From: Owenia fusiformis
Lineage: Eukaryota; Annelida; Polychaeta; Sabellida; Oweniidae
Length of the DNA stretch: 59,000 bases
Direction of reading: 5' to 3'
NCBI GenBank assembly: GCA_903813345.2
Contig: CAIIXF020000680.1
Location: forward strand, 1-59,000
Within the stretch, counting starts at the first letter, position 1. Every line of letters begins with the position of its first letter. Below are positions 1 through 11,440 of the stretch, piece after piece. The notes below the pieces were generated by a model. The model had not been told where the DNA came from. It ran no database searches and was given only the letters and a program-made list of their open reading frames with translations. The translations under genes were made by a program, and so were the position numbers.

Positions 1-830
1 TGAATATAATGCAAAATGTTTTATCATACTATATATCTTAAACAATGTTTGAATACAAATGACATAATCTTTGAAAACTAGAATAAACAACTTATATCTG
101 GAGCATACAGGTAAATATTGCAGATCCTATCCAGAAGGATAGAGATGGAGTGGGCCAGAATGTGCCGACACCTTAAACAGTAGCTCTAAGTTTTGTGATG
201 TGATGAGGTTGTGACATCTCAAATACCAGTTGTCAGATTTGATTTAGATTTTATGTGCTGATGCCGTATGGGGATAAGATTGGTCAAATATGAATTTTCA
301 ATATAGCTGCTGATTAGAAATCACCTGTTTGATCAGAGACATATAAATATATGTTTTTTATGTCTCTGGTTTGATGAAATATTTTTGTTGAGTGGGATTT
401 GCTTCTCTTAAGTTTCAGCAGCCCACCTGTTGGCCAGAAACCATCATAGCACTCCAAATTATGAGCAAAAGCTAGTAAGGATTTTTAATTGATGTCAGTT
501 GATGTTCCATACCTGCATGACATTCTCCCATGTGTAGCCTGTATCCATATTGGCACTTGTTATCCCATCGAACGAAATTCGGAGGGATATAGGGAACGCC
601 TCCATCCGTCCATCCGTTCTTCCGTCCATTCGTGTGTCCGGGCAATAACTCAAATACCGGTTGAAGGATTTCATTCAAAGTTTTATAGGCTTATGCCTTA
701 TGGGTGTAGGACCACCGCTCGAGAAGGAATTTTCAATATGGACTAAATTCAAAATGGCAGCCATTTTTCAGAAAAAATATAATCTTTGATAACTCAAATA
801 CTAGTGGATGGATTTGGTTCAAATTTTATT
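1..830. repeat. Non-coding DNA with dispersed ~130 bp repeat units
   Basis: No convincing gene is seen. From about 200 to 310 and 640 to 830 there are copies of a dispersed unit recognised by the order CTCAAATACC, GGATTTGGTTCAAATTTTAT, ATGCTGATGCC, then AAGAAG and AAAATGG(C/T)(A/G)GCCAT. A CCATCCGTCCATCCGT tract lies at about 601-632. The last copy is cut at 830 by the element starting at 831. Short reading frames here overlap these repeats and have no protein character. Confidence 0.6.
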
Positions 831-3572
831 ATGTCACCACCAAAAGTGGTGACATATTGTTATGGTCTCCGTTTTTTTATGTCACCACCAAAAGTGGTGA
901 CATATTGTTATGGTCTCCGTTTTTTTGCGACGGCGGTTGGTGGTTGGCATCCGGCGGTTGGTGGTTGGCGTCCGGCGGTTGGCGTCCGGCGTCTGTAACA
1001 ATTTCTTACAACTTCCTATAACTTAACAAATACTGTTTAGACTGACTTCAATTTTTTTCTAAATCATCTACATGTTCTCAGAAGTTCAAATCTGACTTTA
1101 GATTTGACATTTGACCTTCAAATCTGACTTTAGATTTGACATTTGACCTTCAATGACCTTCTCAAGGTCAAAAAGGTCTGTTTTCAACTTGCTTCAAATT
1201 GACTAAATTTTTTTTTCAAAATCATCTACGTGTTCTCAAAAATTCAAATCTGAGTTAAGATTTGACTTAAGATTTGACATTTGACCTTCAATGACCTTCT
1301 CAAGGTCAAAAAAGGTCAAAAAGGTCTGTTTTCAACTTGCTTCAAATTGACTAAAAAAAAATTTCAAAATCATCTACGTGTTCTCAGAAATTCAAATCTG
1401 ACTTTAGATTTGACTTAAGATTTGACATTTGACCTTCAATGACCTTCTCAAAGTCAAAAAAGGTCAAAAAGGTCTTTTTTCAACTTGCTTCACATTGACT
1501 AAATTTTTTTTCAAAATCATCTACATGTTCTCAGAAATTCAAATCTGACTTTAGATTTGACATTTGACCTTCAAATCTGACTTTAGATTTGACATTTGAC
1601 CTTCAATGACCTTCTCAAGGTCAAAAAGGTCTGTTTTCAACTTGCTTCAAATTGACTAAATTTTTTTTTCAAAATCATCTACGTGTTCTCAAAAATTCAA
1701 ATCTGAGTTAAGATTTGACTTAAGATTTGACATTTGACCTTCAATGACCTTCTCAAGGTCAAAAAAGGTCAAAAAGGTCTGTTTTCAACTTGCATCAAAT
1801 TGACTAAAAAAAAATTTCAAAATCATCTACGTGTTCTCAGAAATTCAAATCTGACTTTAGATTTGACTTAAGATTTGACATTTGACCTTCAATGACCTTC
1901 TCAAAGTCAAAAAAGGTCAAAAAGGTATTTTTTTCAACTTGCTTCAAATTGACTAAATTTTTTTTTCAAAATCATCTACATGTTCTCAGAAATTCAAATC
2001 TGACTTTAGATTTGACATTTGACCTTCAATGACCTTCTCAAGGTCAAAAAAGGTCTGTTTTCAACTTGCTTCAAATTGACTAAATTTTTTTTCAAAATCA
2101 TCTACGTGTTCTCAGAAATTCAAATCTGACTTAAGATTTGACATTTGACCTTCAATGACCTTCTCAAGGTCAAAAAAGGTCAAAAAGGTCTGTTTTCAAC
2201 TTGCTTCAAATTGGCTAAAAAAAATTTTCAAAATCATCTACGTGTTCTCAGAAATTCAAATCTTACTTTAGATTTGACATTTGACCTTCAATGACCTTCT
2301 CAAGGTCAAAAAGGTATTTTTTCAACTTGCTTCAAATTGACTAAATTTTTTTTTCAAAATCATCTACATGTTCTCAGAAATTCAAATCTGACTAGATTTG
2401 ACATTTGACCTTCAATGACCTTCTCAATGTCAAAAAGGTCAAAAAGGTATTTTTTCATCTTGCTTCAAATTGACTAAAATTTTTTTCAAAATCATCTACA
2501 TGTTCTCAGAAATTCAAAAAAGACTTTAGATTTGACATTTGACCTTCAATGACCTTCTCAAGGTCAAAAAAGGTCAAAAAGGTCTTTTTTCAACTTGCTT
2601 CAAATTGACTAATTTTTTTTTTCAAAATCATCTACATGTTCTCAGAAATTCAAATCTGACTTTAGATTTGACATTTGACCTTTAATGACTTTCTCAAGGT
2701 CAAAAAAGGTAAAAAGGTCTGTTTTCAACTTGCTTCAAATTGACTAAAAAATTTTTTCAAAATCATCTACGTGTTCTCAGAAATTCAAATCTGACTTTAG
2801 ATTTAACTTAAGATTTGACATTTGACCTTCAATGACCTTCTCAAAGTCAAAAAAGGTCAAAAAGGTCTTTTTTCAACTTGCTTCAAATTGACTAAATTTT
2901 TTTTTCAAAATCATCTACATGTTCTCAGAAATTCAAATCTGACTTTTGATTTGACATTTGACCTTCAATGACCTTCTCAATGTCAAAAAAGGTCAAAAAG
3001 GTATTTTTTCATCTTGCTTCAAATTGACTAAATTTTTTTTCAAAATCATCTACATGTTCTCAGAAATTCAAATATGACTTTAGATTTGACTTTAGATTTG
3101 ACATTTGACCTTCAATGACCTTCTCAAAGTCAAAAAAGGTCAAAAATGTCTTTTTTCAACTTGCTTCAAATTGACTAAATTTTTTTTTCAAAATCATCTA
3201 CATGTTCTCAGAAATTCAAATCTGACTTTAGATTTGACATTTGACCTTCAATGACCTTCTCAATGTCAAAAAAAGGTCAAAAAGGTATTTTTTCATCTTG
3301 CTTCAAATTGACTAAATTTTTTTTCAAAATCATCTACATGTTCTCAGAAATTCAAATCTGACTTTAGATTTGACTTTTGACCTTTAATGACCTTCTCAAG
3401 GTCAAAAAAGGTCAAAAAGGTCTGTTTTCAACTTGCTTCAAATTGACCAAATTTTTTTTTCAAAATCATCTACATCTTTTCAGAAGTTCAAATTTGACTT
3501 TACAAGTTCTCAGAAATTCAATTCTGACTTAAGTTTGAACTCATAATATTGTGAGCAACTAGGTGGTGACAT
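831..3572. mobile_element. Inverted-repeat element with minisatellite core
   Basis: The ends are ATGTCACCACC (831-841) and its exact reverse complement GGTGGTGACAT (3562-3572). The left end is itself a hairpin, GTCACCAC-CAAAA-GTGGTGAC, and a 48 bp head segment is tandemly duplicated (831-878 and 879-926). The core is the AGGTCA-rich minisatellite listed separately. The flanks belong to the ~130 bp dispersed family: the left flank stops at TTCAAATTTTATT and the right resumes at GTTAATGCC, so the element appears to have landed inside one unit. No transposase is present. A non-autonomous Helentron-like or other DNA element is the best guess. The exact ends and target duplication are uncertain. 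Confidence 0.6.
1019..3540. repeat. ~140 bp AGGTCA-rich minisatellite, about 17 copies
   Basis: The marker CAACTTGCTTCAAATTGAC recurs at about 1190, 1334, 1481, 1637, 1784, 1936, 2063, 2198, 2324, 2456, 2592, 2725, 2874, 3010, 3156, 3294 and 3431. Units therefore vary from about 127 to 156 bp. Each holds a T-tract, TCATCTACATGTTCTCAGAAATTC, one or two copies of TCTGACTTTAGATTTGACA, and runs of AGGTCA separated by A-tracts. Length changes come mostly from gain or loss of the GATTTGACTTAA and GGTCAAAA submotifs. Confidence 0.9.
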
Positions 3573-4460
3573 TTTGTCATGTTAATGCCTTGTATGCTGT
3601 TGCCTGGGTACAAGAGTCTTGCCCAAGAAGATATTTCAAAATGGTGGCCATTTTTCGTAAAAAATACGTTATCTTTGATGACTCAAATACCATTCAATGG
3701 ATTTGGTTCAAATTGTATATGCTGATGCCTAAGGGACATAGAAGCTCTGCTAAAGAAGGGATTTTTGAAGATGGCAGCTAAATTTCAAAATGGCCGCCAT
3801 TTTGCATAAAAGAACGTAACCTTTGATAATCAAATACCAGTTGATGGATTTGGTTCAAATTCTATATATATGCTGATGCCTAGAGACAAAGAAGTTCTGC
3901 TCAAGAAGACATTTTCAAGATGGCCACTGAATTTCCAAATGGTGGCCATTTTTCTTAAAAAATGTAGTCATTGACAACTCAAATACCAGTGAATGGATTT
4001 GGTTCCAACTTATTATGCTGATGTTTCGAGAAAAAGGAGATCTGCTTTAGAAGAAATTTCAAAGGTGTCACCTGAATTTCAAAATGGCTGACATTTTTCA
4101 TAAAAAGGTAATCTTTGATAACTCAAATACCATTGGATGGATTTACTTCAAATTTTATGTACTGATGCCTAGAGATAAAGGATTTCTGTTCGAGAAGAAC
4201 TTTTCAAGGTGGCTGCTATTTATTGAAATCTCCGCCATTTTTCATTAAACATGTAATCTAAATGAATCAAGTACCAGTAGACTGATTTGGATTAAATTCT
4301 ATATGCTGATGCCTTGGGACATAGGAGCTTTGCTTAGGAAGAAATCTAAAGATGACAGCTGAATTTCAAAATGGCAACCATGTTTCATAAAAACATAATC
4401 TTTGATAATTCAAATACCAGTGGATGGATTTGGATCAAGTTTTATATTGCCGCTATTTAT
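3573..4460. repeat. Tandem-like run of the ~130 bp dispersed family
   Basis: At least six diverged units follow one another. Each reads roughly CTCAAATACCA, TGGATTTGGTTCAAATT, ATGCTGATGCCTAGGGACA, GAAG, then AAAATGGC(C/G)GCCATTTTTCATAAAAA. They match the units at 200-830 and 33060-33260. No protein-coding signal is seen. Confidence 0.65.
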
Positions 4461-4499
4461 CAAAACACGTTTTGTTCGGTGGGATTTGCTACTCCGTGG

Positions 4500-5200
4500 A
4501 GTTGCTGTTTTTATTCTAGTTAAAGCGCTGAGATTGTATCAAAGCTTAACAAAGCGTAACAAAGCTCAGCAAAGCTTGACCTAAAGCGTAGGAAAGCTTA
4601 ACAGAGCTTGGTTCAAAGCGGGGACCCCAGTCTCTTACCACTTGACACGCTTCGTTAAGATGTCTCAAAATTTGTAACGATCTGGCATGAAGATCTGACA
4701 CGAGGTCAGACGCTTTCATCAATATCTGACACTCTTTGTTGCGCTTTCATGAAGGACTCTCAAGCTTTCCAACGAATTGAGACGCTTTCATCAAGGATTT
4801 AAACGCTTGGTTCGGCTTTGTTACGCTTGACAAGCTTCCTCACGCTCTTTCACCCCATGCAACAAACATCATGTCTTCTTCAGATGGGTCATGCTCTGGT
4901 CCATCTGGAATTTCTGGATTTTGTTCTGCCATCGTGTTCTCAAGCCAAAGGATGCAATGGTTTTATGGATCTACTGCATCTTTATATAGTCATTGGATCA
5001 AAAGCAGCATGAAAGCGGCGATCTCGACATTTTCAAATGCGTGACAGAGCTTAACAGAGCGTATCCATGCACAACCAACACAACATGGCAATCGTATCAG
5101 AGCCTGATTTAAAACGTCATAATCGCATTAAAGGGTAATAATGCTTATCAAAGCTTATCAAAGCGTGATTTCAAGAAAACGTTCATGGTAGCTGCCTAGA
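4500..5200. repeat. AAGCTT/AAGCGT-rich imperfect palindrome
   Basis: 4510-4620 is a chain of AAAGCTTAAC and AAAGCGTAAC words. 4740-4850 carries the complementary words (CGCTTTC, GTTACGCTTGACAAGCTT), and 5040-5200 returns to the first orientation. The block can fold on itself and looks like a decayed foldback element. A 30-codon minus-strand frame (4840-4932) begins MAEQNPEIPDGPEHDPSEED and has a protein-like acidic composition. It could be a small exon, but nothing supports a gene around it. Confidence 0.4.
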
Positions 5201-6181
5201 AAGCTTAATAACTTTATTAGTACTCATCCAATTTTGAATCTGTTTTCAGTTTTATGTTTCTTATACCTTCTGCTCATAGAATAAAAGTCATGACATTGAA
5301 GAAATTCTACTGTACAGCTTAGTTCTTATAGATACATTGCTATACTTGAAAATTCTGAACCAAAAATAGATTTATATTGTCATAATTTATGCAAATGAGC
5401 TTATTTGCATGATTGAATATTGTAATTATATGGGATATCTATTTAGGTTTCATTTGATACCAATATCATTTCTATAGATAAAATAGTGACAAAGCTACAA
5501 ATGATTTAAGATTCCAAGGTAAGATGTCCAAAGATGCGTAACCATGGTAACAGAATGCTACAATACAGAGCAACCAACGAGAGTTTGCAAGGGCATCCGG
5601 CAAAAAATTGAACCTCGAAGTGTTACCTTTCAAAAAAGTATGGATGCCATATATTAAAAAACCGATACGTTGGGTAAATTTTTTGAAACGATAGAGAGGC
5701 ATGTGTTCCTGACAATAGAAGTTATTTAAAGGCCCCATGTAAAGTTTAAACCACTTTGGCTTATATTGTAGTCTTACCCAATGTTATCAAAGTGTGATAT
5801 GTGAAACTTTTTTTTTTAATTTCAAAGAGTGGTTTTTAATTTGTGAATTTATTTAAAACCAACTTTTAGAGGTCACTCATATCTTCTAATTAGCCACAAT
5901 TCATACCAATGCATAGCATACATCCTCCCATGTTTTTTGCCGAAAAAATTAAGAAAATCGCTTGATAAACAAGCGAGAAATGAACTTATCAGTGCATGAA
6001 AATGGTTCTGAGAAAAATGCATTTCAAAATTTTAGTTCTCCTAGAAACCAATGGTACAATGATATCTAAAACATAATTTATTCTTCCTTTTAACCTGGTT
6101 AGACAATCAACATTGGTTTTTTATGAAAGTCTAGCATATTTAGAAAAGATTGACATCGAAAAAAAAATTCAATTTTTTTCA
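5201..6181. other. AT-rich DNA, no gene recognised
   Basis: Both strands were read for splice-bounded exons, RNA genes and transposon ends. Only AT-rich sequence with short chance frames was found. It may be intron or flank of the RAD17-like locus, since the LINE that follows is inserted between here and the first RAD17-like exon. Confidence 0.4.
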
Positions 6182-6191
6182 AAAAGTTTTT
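6182..6191. repeat. LINE target-site duplication, left copy
   Basis: AAAAGTTTTT occurs here and again at 11431-11440, exactly at the two ends of the LINE. Joining the flanks gives a smooth AT-rich sequence. Confidence 0.85.
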
Positions 6192-6206
6192 GTTATATAT
6201 ATATCT

Positions 6207-6212
6207 TTTATT
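6207..6212 (-). terminator. LINE polyadenylation signal AATAAA
   Basis: AATAAA on the minus strand lies about 220 nt past the end of the ORF2 relic and about 15 nt before the element end, next to a TATATATATA tail. Confidence 0.6.
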
Positions 6213-6431
6213 GACTCTCTGATGTCATTACAATGACATATTAGTCACTAAAAACTACAATCTACAAAACTGACCTAAGACTAAACTAACTATTGAATAC
6301 AAAAATAAAGTTGTTGTCAAATACAATTCTAATTACATCATCAAATGTAAAATACAGAATACAAGATAATTGTAAAATACAAATATAACTTGACAGAAAT
6401 TTAAATATCAGTGTGATGCATCGTTGACACA

Positions 6432-9400
6432 TTAATCCAATTTTTTGAGTGAATGATAGATGAACTTTGCTAAATGTAAAATTACATAAGAATTTTTGTG
6501 AGACATTAGTTTTTTAAAAATAATGTCAGGACTGCTTACAAAATTAAATCGTGTAAGGGTGTCAAACAAAATTTTTCTTTCTGTAGTGTTTTTCTTACAA
6601 ATCATGATGAAGTGTTGTTCATCTTCTAAAATACCACAAATATTACATAAACGTTCATCTACAGGTTTTGGCTTTGGCTTTAAATGACGACCAAGTTCTA
6701 TATGTAACTTGTGGGAACTAAGCCTAAATCTACAAATTGCTTGCCTGTAATTTTTATTTTGGATATTTAAATAACTCTCTCTTTCAAAGACATTTTTGAA
6801 TTTAACATAAGTTCTCAAGACAGGGTAATTTAATATATCTTTGTTCCATTGAGTTTTATAATTCTGATACAGTGTTTTTGTTATTGTCTTGATAAAAATA
6901 TTGTCATCATCAATCTTTTGAGTATCCCAATAAGATAATAAATCACACTTTTTTAAAATATCAATGACCAAGTGCCTTTAAAACCAAATTGACTCATTTC
7001 ACGGTCATATATATATGTTTTATGAAGAATGTTTCCTGGTGATAGGTGAAGTAAACGGAGCCAATATTTAATTAATTTGATTTCAAAACGTATTTTTAAC
7101 GGGTAGCGTCCCAATTCTCCATAAATTGCTGGTGTTGAAGTTGATTTTTTAACACCTAACAGACATTTAAGAAAAGATAGGTGCATTGTCTCTATTGACT
7201 TCAGATGTTTTTCATTGATCCACACCTCCGAGGCATAAGTTTAAATAGGTTCAACTAAGGAATCGAAAAGGTGCAATGCAACATTAACTGGAATGTCATT
7301 AAACTTTTTATATTGCTGTTTAACTTTAAACAAAGCTTTCCTTGCTTGCTCTTTCAAGTAAAATACATGCTGGTCAAAATTCTTTGTTTTACTTAATACA
7401 CATCCAAGATATTTGTACTGCTCAACATTTTCTATAGCACTATCATTGAATCTGAAAACTGCATCAACTTTTGAGTTAAAAATAATTGATTTTGTCTTCA
7501 TTGTGTTAACTATGAGATGATATCTCTTACAAAAATCAAAAAGGCAATTGAGCAAAATTTGGGCACCATCTTTACTATTTGACATCAAGATAAGATCATC
7601 AGCCCAAAGTAAATGGTTTAACATATTTCCATTAAATTGAATACCATTTTCTTTTGGTAAATTATCTTTTAAGTCATCAAGGAAATGGTTGAATAAATAG
7701 GTACTAAGTACAGAGCCCTGCATTACTCCAACATCTGTTTCAAAAGTAGGGGTGATACCTTCTTTAAATTTTAGGCATGCTTTTGATTTTTCATACATAC
7801 TAGATATAACCTTGAATATATTAGAATTAGGTGAAATTCCTGATTTACAAAGTTTATACATAAGCGCCACTCTATTTACATAGTCAAATGCTTTTCTAAA
7901 ATCTATCATGATACAGTATAGAGGCTTTTTCATGAGCTTATAACGGGCTAAGATTGTATTTAAAATATATAAATTATCTGTTGTTTGATGTCCAGGTTTA
8001 TATGCCCCTTGGAGTGGATCTTGGATATCTAACATTTCAGCATTAAAAACAAGTCTGTTTTGTATTACTCTATCAAAGATATTACCGATACAAGTCAACA
8101 CATTTATTCCCCTATAGTTATCAGGATTAAATCTACAACCTTGTTTAAAGAGAGTTGTTAACATGCCTATACTCCATTCATTAGGGTAGTCACCATGAGA
8201 AAAGATGTGATTAAAAAGGGACGTGAATTCAGGGACTAATATACTGCAATTCTTAATGATATTAGAAGATAACCCATCTATTCCAGGTGCTTTGTTAACT
8301 TTAACCTTATTGAGAGCAGCATATACCTCAGCTTCCTTTATATTGCTATTAAGCACTTCATGACTAAATCCAATTTCTCTGCTCAAAACACTATTTTTAT
8401 CATATTCATCTATAAATAAATAGTCTATTTTGGGATTCTTACCCAACTTTTCAAAAGCACAAAAAAGTTCTGATGCCTCAATAGGGATTTCATTTGTATT
8501 ACTGCTACCTGGGATACTATTTATCATTTTCCAAAATTCTGTTGGATTTTTAGATTTGAAAGAAATGAGAGATTTTAAAAGATTTGACTGATATGTTCTT
8601 TTCTCGCGCTGTTTAGTTTGGTTATACGTTCTCTGTAAATCAGCAATAATGTTATTAGGTAGCTTCTGCTTAATTGCAGAATGTAAATCCTTTTTCAATT
8701 TTTTGCATTCACTGTTAAACCATGGATTCATTGGGAACTTTTTAGTACTTTTCTTTAAATGTTTAAGTGGGAGTATTTTATCAGAAGTGTCATATATAAC
8801 ATGTTTAAGAGACTGTAGTAAATAATCTGAATTAGTTTTGGAACCAACATCAATATAAAATTTTTCAAGTAAACCATTGTTGATATTTGCATCCAATAGC
8901 TCGGTGAATTGTTCCTTTAATTTATGATCCCATTTAAAGTATGAGTAAGGTAAATTCTGCATATTTTTGCTGACTTTATTTTTAATTTTGGCCTGACCTA
9001 GATTAAGATTAAAATTTATAGGACAGTGGTCAGAATCTGGACGCCTTTCATGTACTTTAAAGTCTGAAATTGTATTAAGTATATCAGCTTGAACTGCAAC
9101 GTAGTCTAATACAGATTTTCCCTTACTTGGATCTAGGTTAATTTCATTTATGTATCTATAGTATGTAAATTGACCAATGTTTTTATCATGAAAAAATCTG
9201 CCATTTAGGATTCTTAAATTAGATGCCTTGCATAGACTTATGAATTCATTGCCATGTGTCTGGCTTATTGTCTTTATATTTTTATCCATTGAAACACGGT
9301 TATGAAGAGGGTCACTTGGTTCATGGTGATGATTATTATTATTTATATAGTGATCATTTAAAAAATAAGAATTGGTAAACTGATCATTCGATCCATGAAT

Positions 9401-10201
9401 GTCAATATTCATATCTGATAACTGGGCAGTGCGGGCATTCATGTCTCCGCATATGATTGTTTTACCAGAAAGTTGATAGGAGGCAATTGATTTTTCTAAA
9501 ATGTCAAAGTTGTCAAAATGTTCATAAGTTGAACCTTTATGAGGCATATAAACAAAACAAATATAAATATCATTCTCTAAATTGTAAAAAGAAGACTTAA
9601 CTCTTAACCATACAAAGAAATCATGAGTCTGTTTTAGCACTTCAATTGAATTATAACAGTCATCTTTTATGAAGACAGCTATGCCTCCAGAATAAAAATT
9701 TGAGTTAGTGTTTTTGGTTTTTCTTGCGAGATTATGTACAGTATAACCATTGAATGATATGTTGTCACATGGATCCAGCCATGTCTCACTTAACAGGATC
9801 ACTGAATATTTACTGAAGAGCTCATAAATATCACATCCGTCGTATAACTTATCGGAAATTCTGTTAATATTCCAAAATAGAAAATTTATATCACCTTGAC
9901 TCATATTATCATTTGTTTGCTTTAAATTACCATTTATGTTGTTGTCAGTTGATTTGAGCCTATAGCGCAGATCCTGCGACTGGGCATTCAACTGTGTTGT
10001 TATAGGACTAGAGGGTTGAATATTGATTTCATTTTGGGAAACTTGACTTAACGTGGTGTTTAATTCCATATTGTGGGGGCCCAAATCAGAATTATTTGGA
10101 GTTACATTATTTGCACAAAATGGAGCTTCACTCATTATCATATGATTTGAATCATGGAAATGAATAAAATTGTGTTTTATCTCATTTAAAGAATCACTCA
10201 T
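6432..10201 (-). pseudogene. LINE ORF2: APE endonuclease-reverse transcriptase, broken
   Basis: The intact part is 986 residues (10201 to 7241). The endonuclease spans roughly residues 104-400, with LFWNINR, SETWL (E139), GDMNAR (D253, N255) and SDHCPI as metal and catalytic motifs. The reverse transcriptase follows, with KAPGIDGL, DNYRGI, MIDFRKAFD, QGSVLS and the catalytic LWADD box (about 7594-7608). The frame then meets an in-frame TAA at 7241-7243, after which the same frame resumes with LINE-like sequence to about 6955. A one-base shift near 6953-6971 moves the rest into another frame, which ends at 6432 and carries a C-x2-C...H...C knuckle (LCNICGILEDEQHFIMIC). The N-terminal leader, residues 68-90, repeats a segment found in ORF1. 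This is a single-copy relic of an endonuclease/RT that would nick target DNA and prime reverse transcription. Confidence 0.92.
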
Positions 10202-10239
10202 ACATTCTGTGTTTGAGATGCTATCACACTGATCAGTGT

Positions 10240-11406
10240 TTATAACTTCAGTCCAGTTCGAGATTTGCGAGGGTTTCCCATGCTCACTGCCTCTGCATAG
10301 GAGTTGTGTGTTGAGTTAATGATAGACAACATTGCATCTACCAACCGAGTTCTTCCAGTGAAGTTAAAGTGGAGTTTGTCATTATATAGTACATTCATGT
10401 TAGGGTCCAGTGATGTTGAATAGTTAATTCTGTTGATGTTAATGAAATGAAAGCCTTTCTTCGTGGCAAAAGACTCCATCTCTCTATTGACTTGGTCTAT
10501 TTTCATATTCATTTGTTTCACTTCCTGAGGATTGGGATGATCTGCCCTGTGGTGCAGTCCACATAGAGTTATTTTGGATGTTGGGTGCTGGTTTTGAGCT
10601 GTAATTGCCAGATTTTTCAACTCGTAAGTAATGGTTTGAGCAGAGTCAACTTTAACATTGTTTGTTCCAAAACCTAGGAATTTGTGATCTGTTGATTTGC
10701 CAATGTCACCTTGTTGTATGATACGGGTGGCATCTTCGATGTTAGCACCACTATACACTGATGAGGTCACTTTCATGTTTTTCCCCTTTGATCTATTGTG
10801 CATCATACCTGATAGTTTCTTCCCATTTGAGGAGTACATTATATGGACAGTTGTTGGGAGCTGCTTGGAACTATTGATATATTTTCTTGGGGATGGTTTT
10901 GGGGGGCTCCTTGAAGGTACTTTGGGGGGTCTGTTAGGGGGTTGTGTAACAGGCCTCTTGGCAGTAGAGGCTGATATTCCTTCATTGTCATGAGTGGGGA
11001 ATCGCTTTGTAGCAGGATTTTTGTTTACAAATCTCTTGGGTATGCTGGTTTTTGAGGTAGTCTGTCCTTTTTGGGAAATGGTTGGAGGCGACATTGATTG
11101 TGGGAGTGACTGATCAAAATCATGACATCCCATCTGTTGAAACCTCTCAATAAGGGCGACATTTTTCCTGTGTTGTGTTGCAAGGTCTGCTTTAAGCCCC
11201 TGTATTGTAGTTATTTGCCACTTCTCGTTTGATTCATAGCATTCAAGCTTACTTGCCAGATCTCTCGTCTCTTGTTCATGGAGTTGTTTTGCCATCTGAA
11301 TTTCATCTTCTTTCTTCTTGTCAGCTGATTGAAGCCTATAGTGCAGATCCTGCAACTTGGCATTCAGCTGAGATTTATTCCAGGTTATTGTTTTTATATC
11401 ATCCAC
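10240..11406 (-). CDS. LINE ORF1: coiled-coil, SGNH-hydrolase-like RNP protein
   Basis: 388 residues. Residues 13-95 are heptad-like and charged, consistent with a coiled coil used for multimerisation. Residues 100-180 are a basic, proline- and serine-rich linker. Residues 185-365 resemble an SGNH (GDSL) hydrolase: block I is MYSSNGK near 191-197, the block III GTNN lies at 247-250, and the final D-x-x-H is D343/H346 in NDKLHFN. The usual GDS of block I is altered to YSS, so catalysis is uncertain. Such esterase-type ORF1 proteins are known in CR1-like LINEs, and their role in retrotransposition is thought to be RNA or membrane association. The ATG lies 24 nt from the element's 5' end. The frame is uninterrupted, unlike ORF2, which starts 38 nt after its stop. 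Confidence 0.85.
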   Translation of the reverse strand: MDDIKTITWNKSQLNAKLQDLHYRLQSADKKKEDEIQMAKQLHEQETRDLASKLECYESNEKWQITTIQGLKADLATQHRKNVALIERFQQMGCHDFDQSLPQSMSPPTISQKGQTTSKTSIPKRFVNKNPATKRFPTHDNEGISASTAKRPVTQPPNRPPKVPSRSPPKPSPRKYINSSKQLPTTVHIMYSSNGKKLSGMMHNRSKGKNMKVTSSVYSGANIEDATRIIQQGDIGKSTDHKFLGFGTNNVKVDSAQTITYELKNLAITAQNQHPTSKITLCGLHHRADHPNPQEVKQMNMKIDQVNREMESFATKKGFHFININRINYSTSLDPNMNVLYNDKLHFNFTGRTRLVDAMLSIINSTHNSYAEAVSMGNPRKSRTGLKL

Positions 11407-11430
11407 TGAGATGTTTAGCTGAAGCTATCT

Positions 11431-11440
11431 AAAAGTTTTT
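11431..11440. repeat. LINE target-site duplication, right copy
   Basis: AAAAGTTTTT, identical to 6182-6191, directly abuts the LINE 5' end (minus-strand AGATAGCTTCAGC). Confidence 0.85.

Larger units (their letters stand above)
6192..11430 (-). mobile_element. Near full-length two-ORF LINE retrotransposon
   Basis: The element reads right to left and is bounded by the 10 bp duplication AAAAGTTTTT. It has a very short 5' leader (24 nt before the ORF1 ATG), ORF1 with a coiled coil and an SGNH-hydrolase-like domain, a 38 nt gap, and ORF2 with an APE endonuclease, reverse transcriptase and C-terminal zinc-knuckle region. The 3' end carries AATAAA followed by a short TA microsatellite rather than a long poly(A). 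This organisation fits the CR1/L2-like part of the LINE tree, where esterase-type ORF1 proteins are known. Clade placement is inference. One nonsense and one frameshift lesion in ORF2 make this copy inactive but young. Confidence 0.9.

Noticed and set aside
5472-5738. 88-codon minus-strand frame
   Set aside because: Isolated, AT-rich, no recognisable domain or splice signals.
10697-10993. 98-codon plus-strand frame opposite LINE ORF1
   Set aside because: Shadow of the ORF1 proline-rich linker on the other strand.
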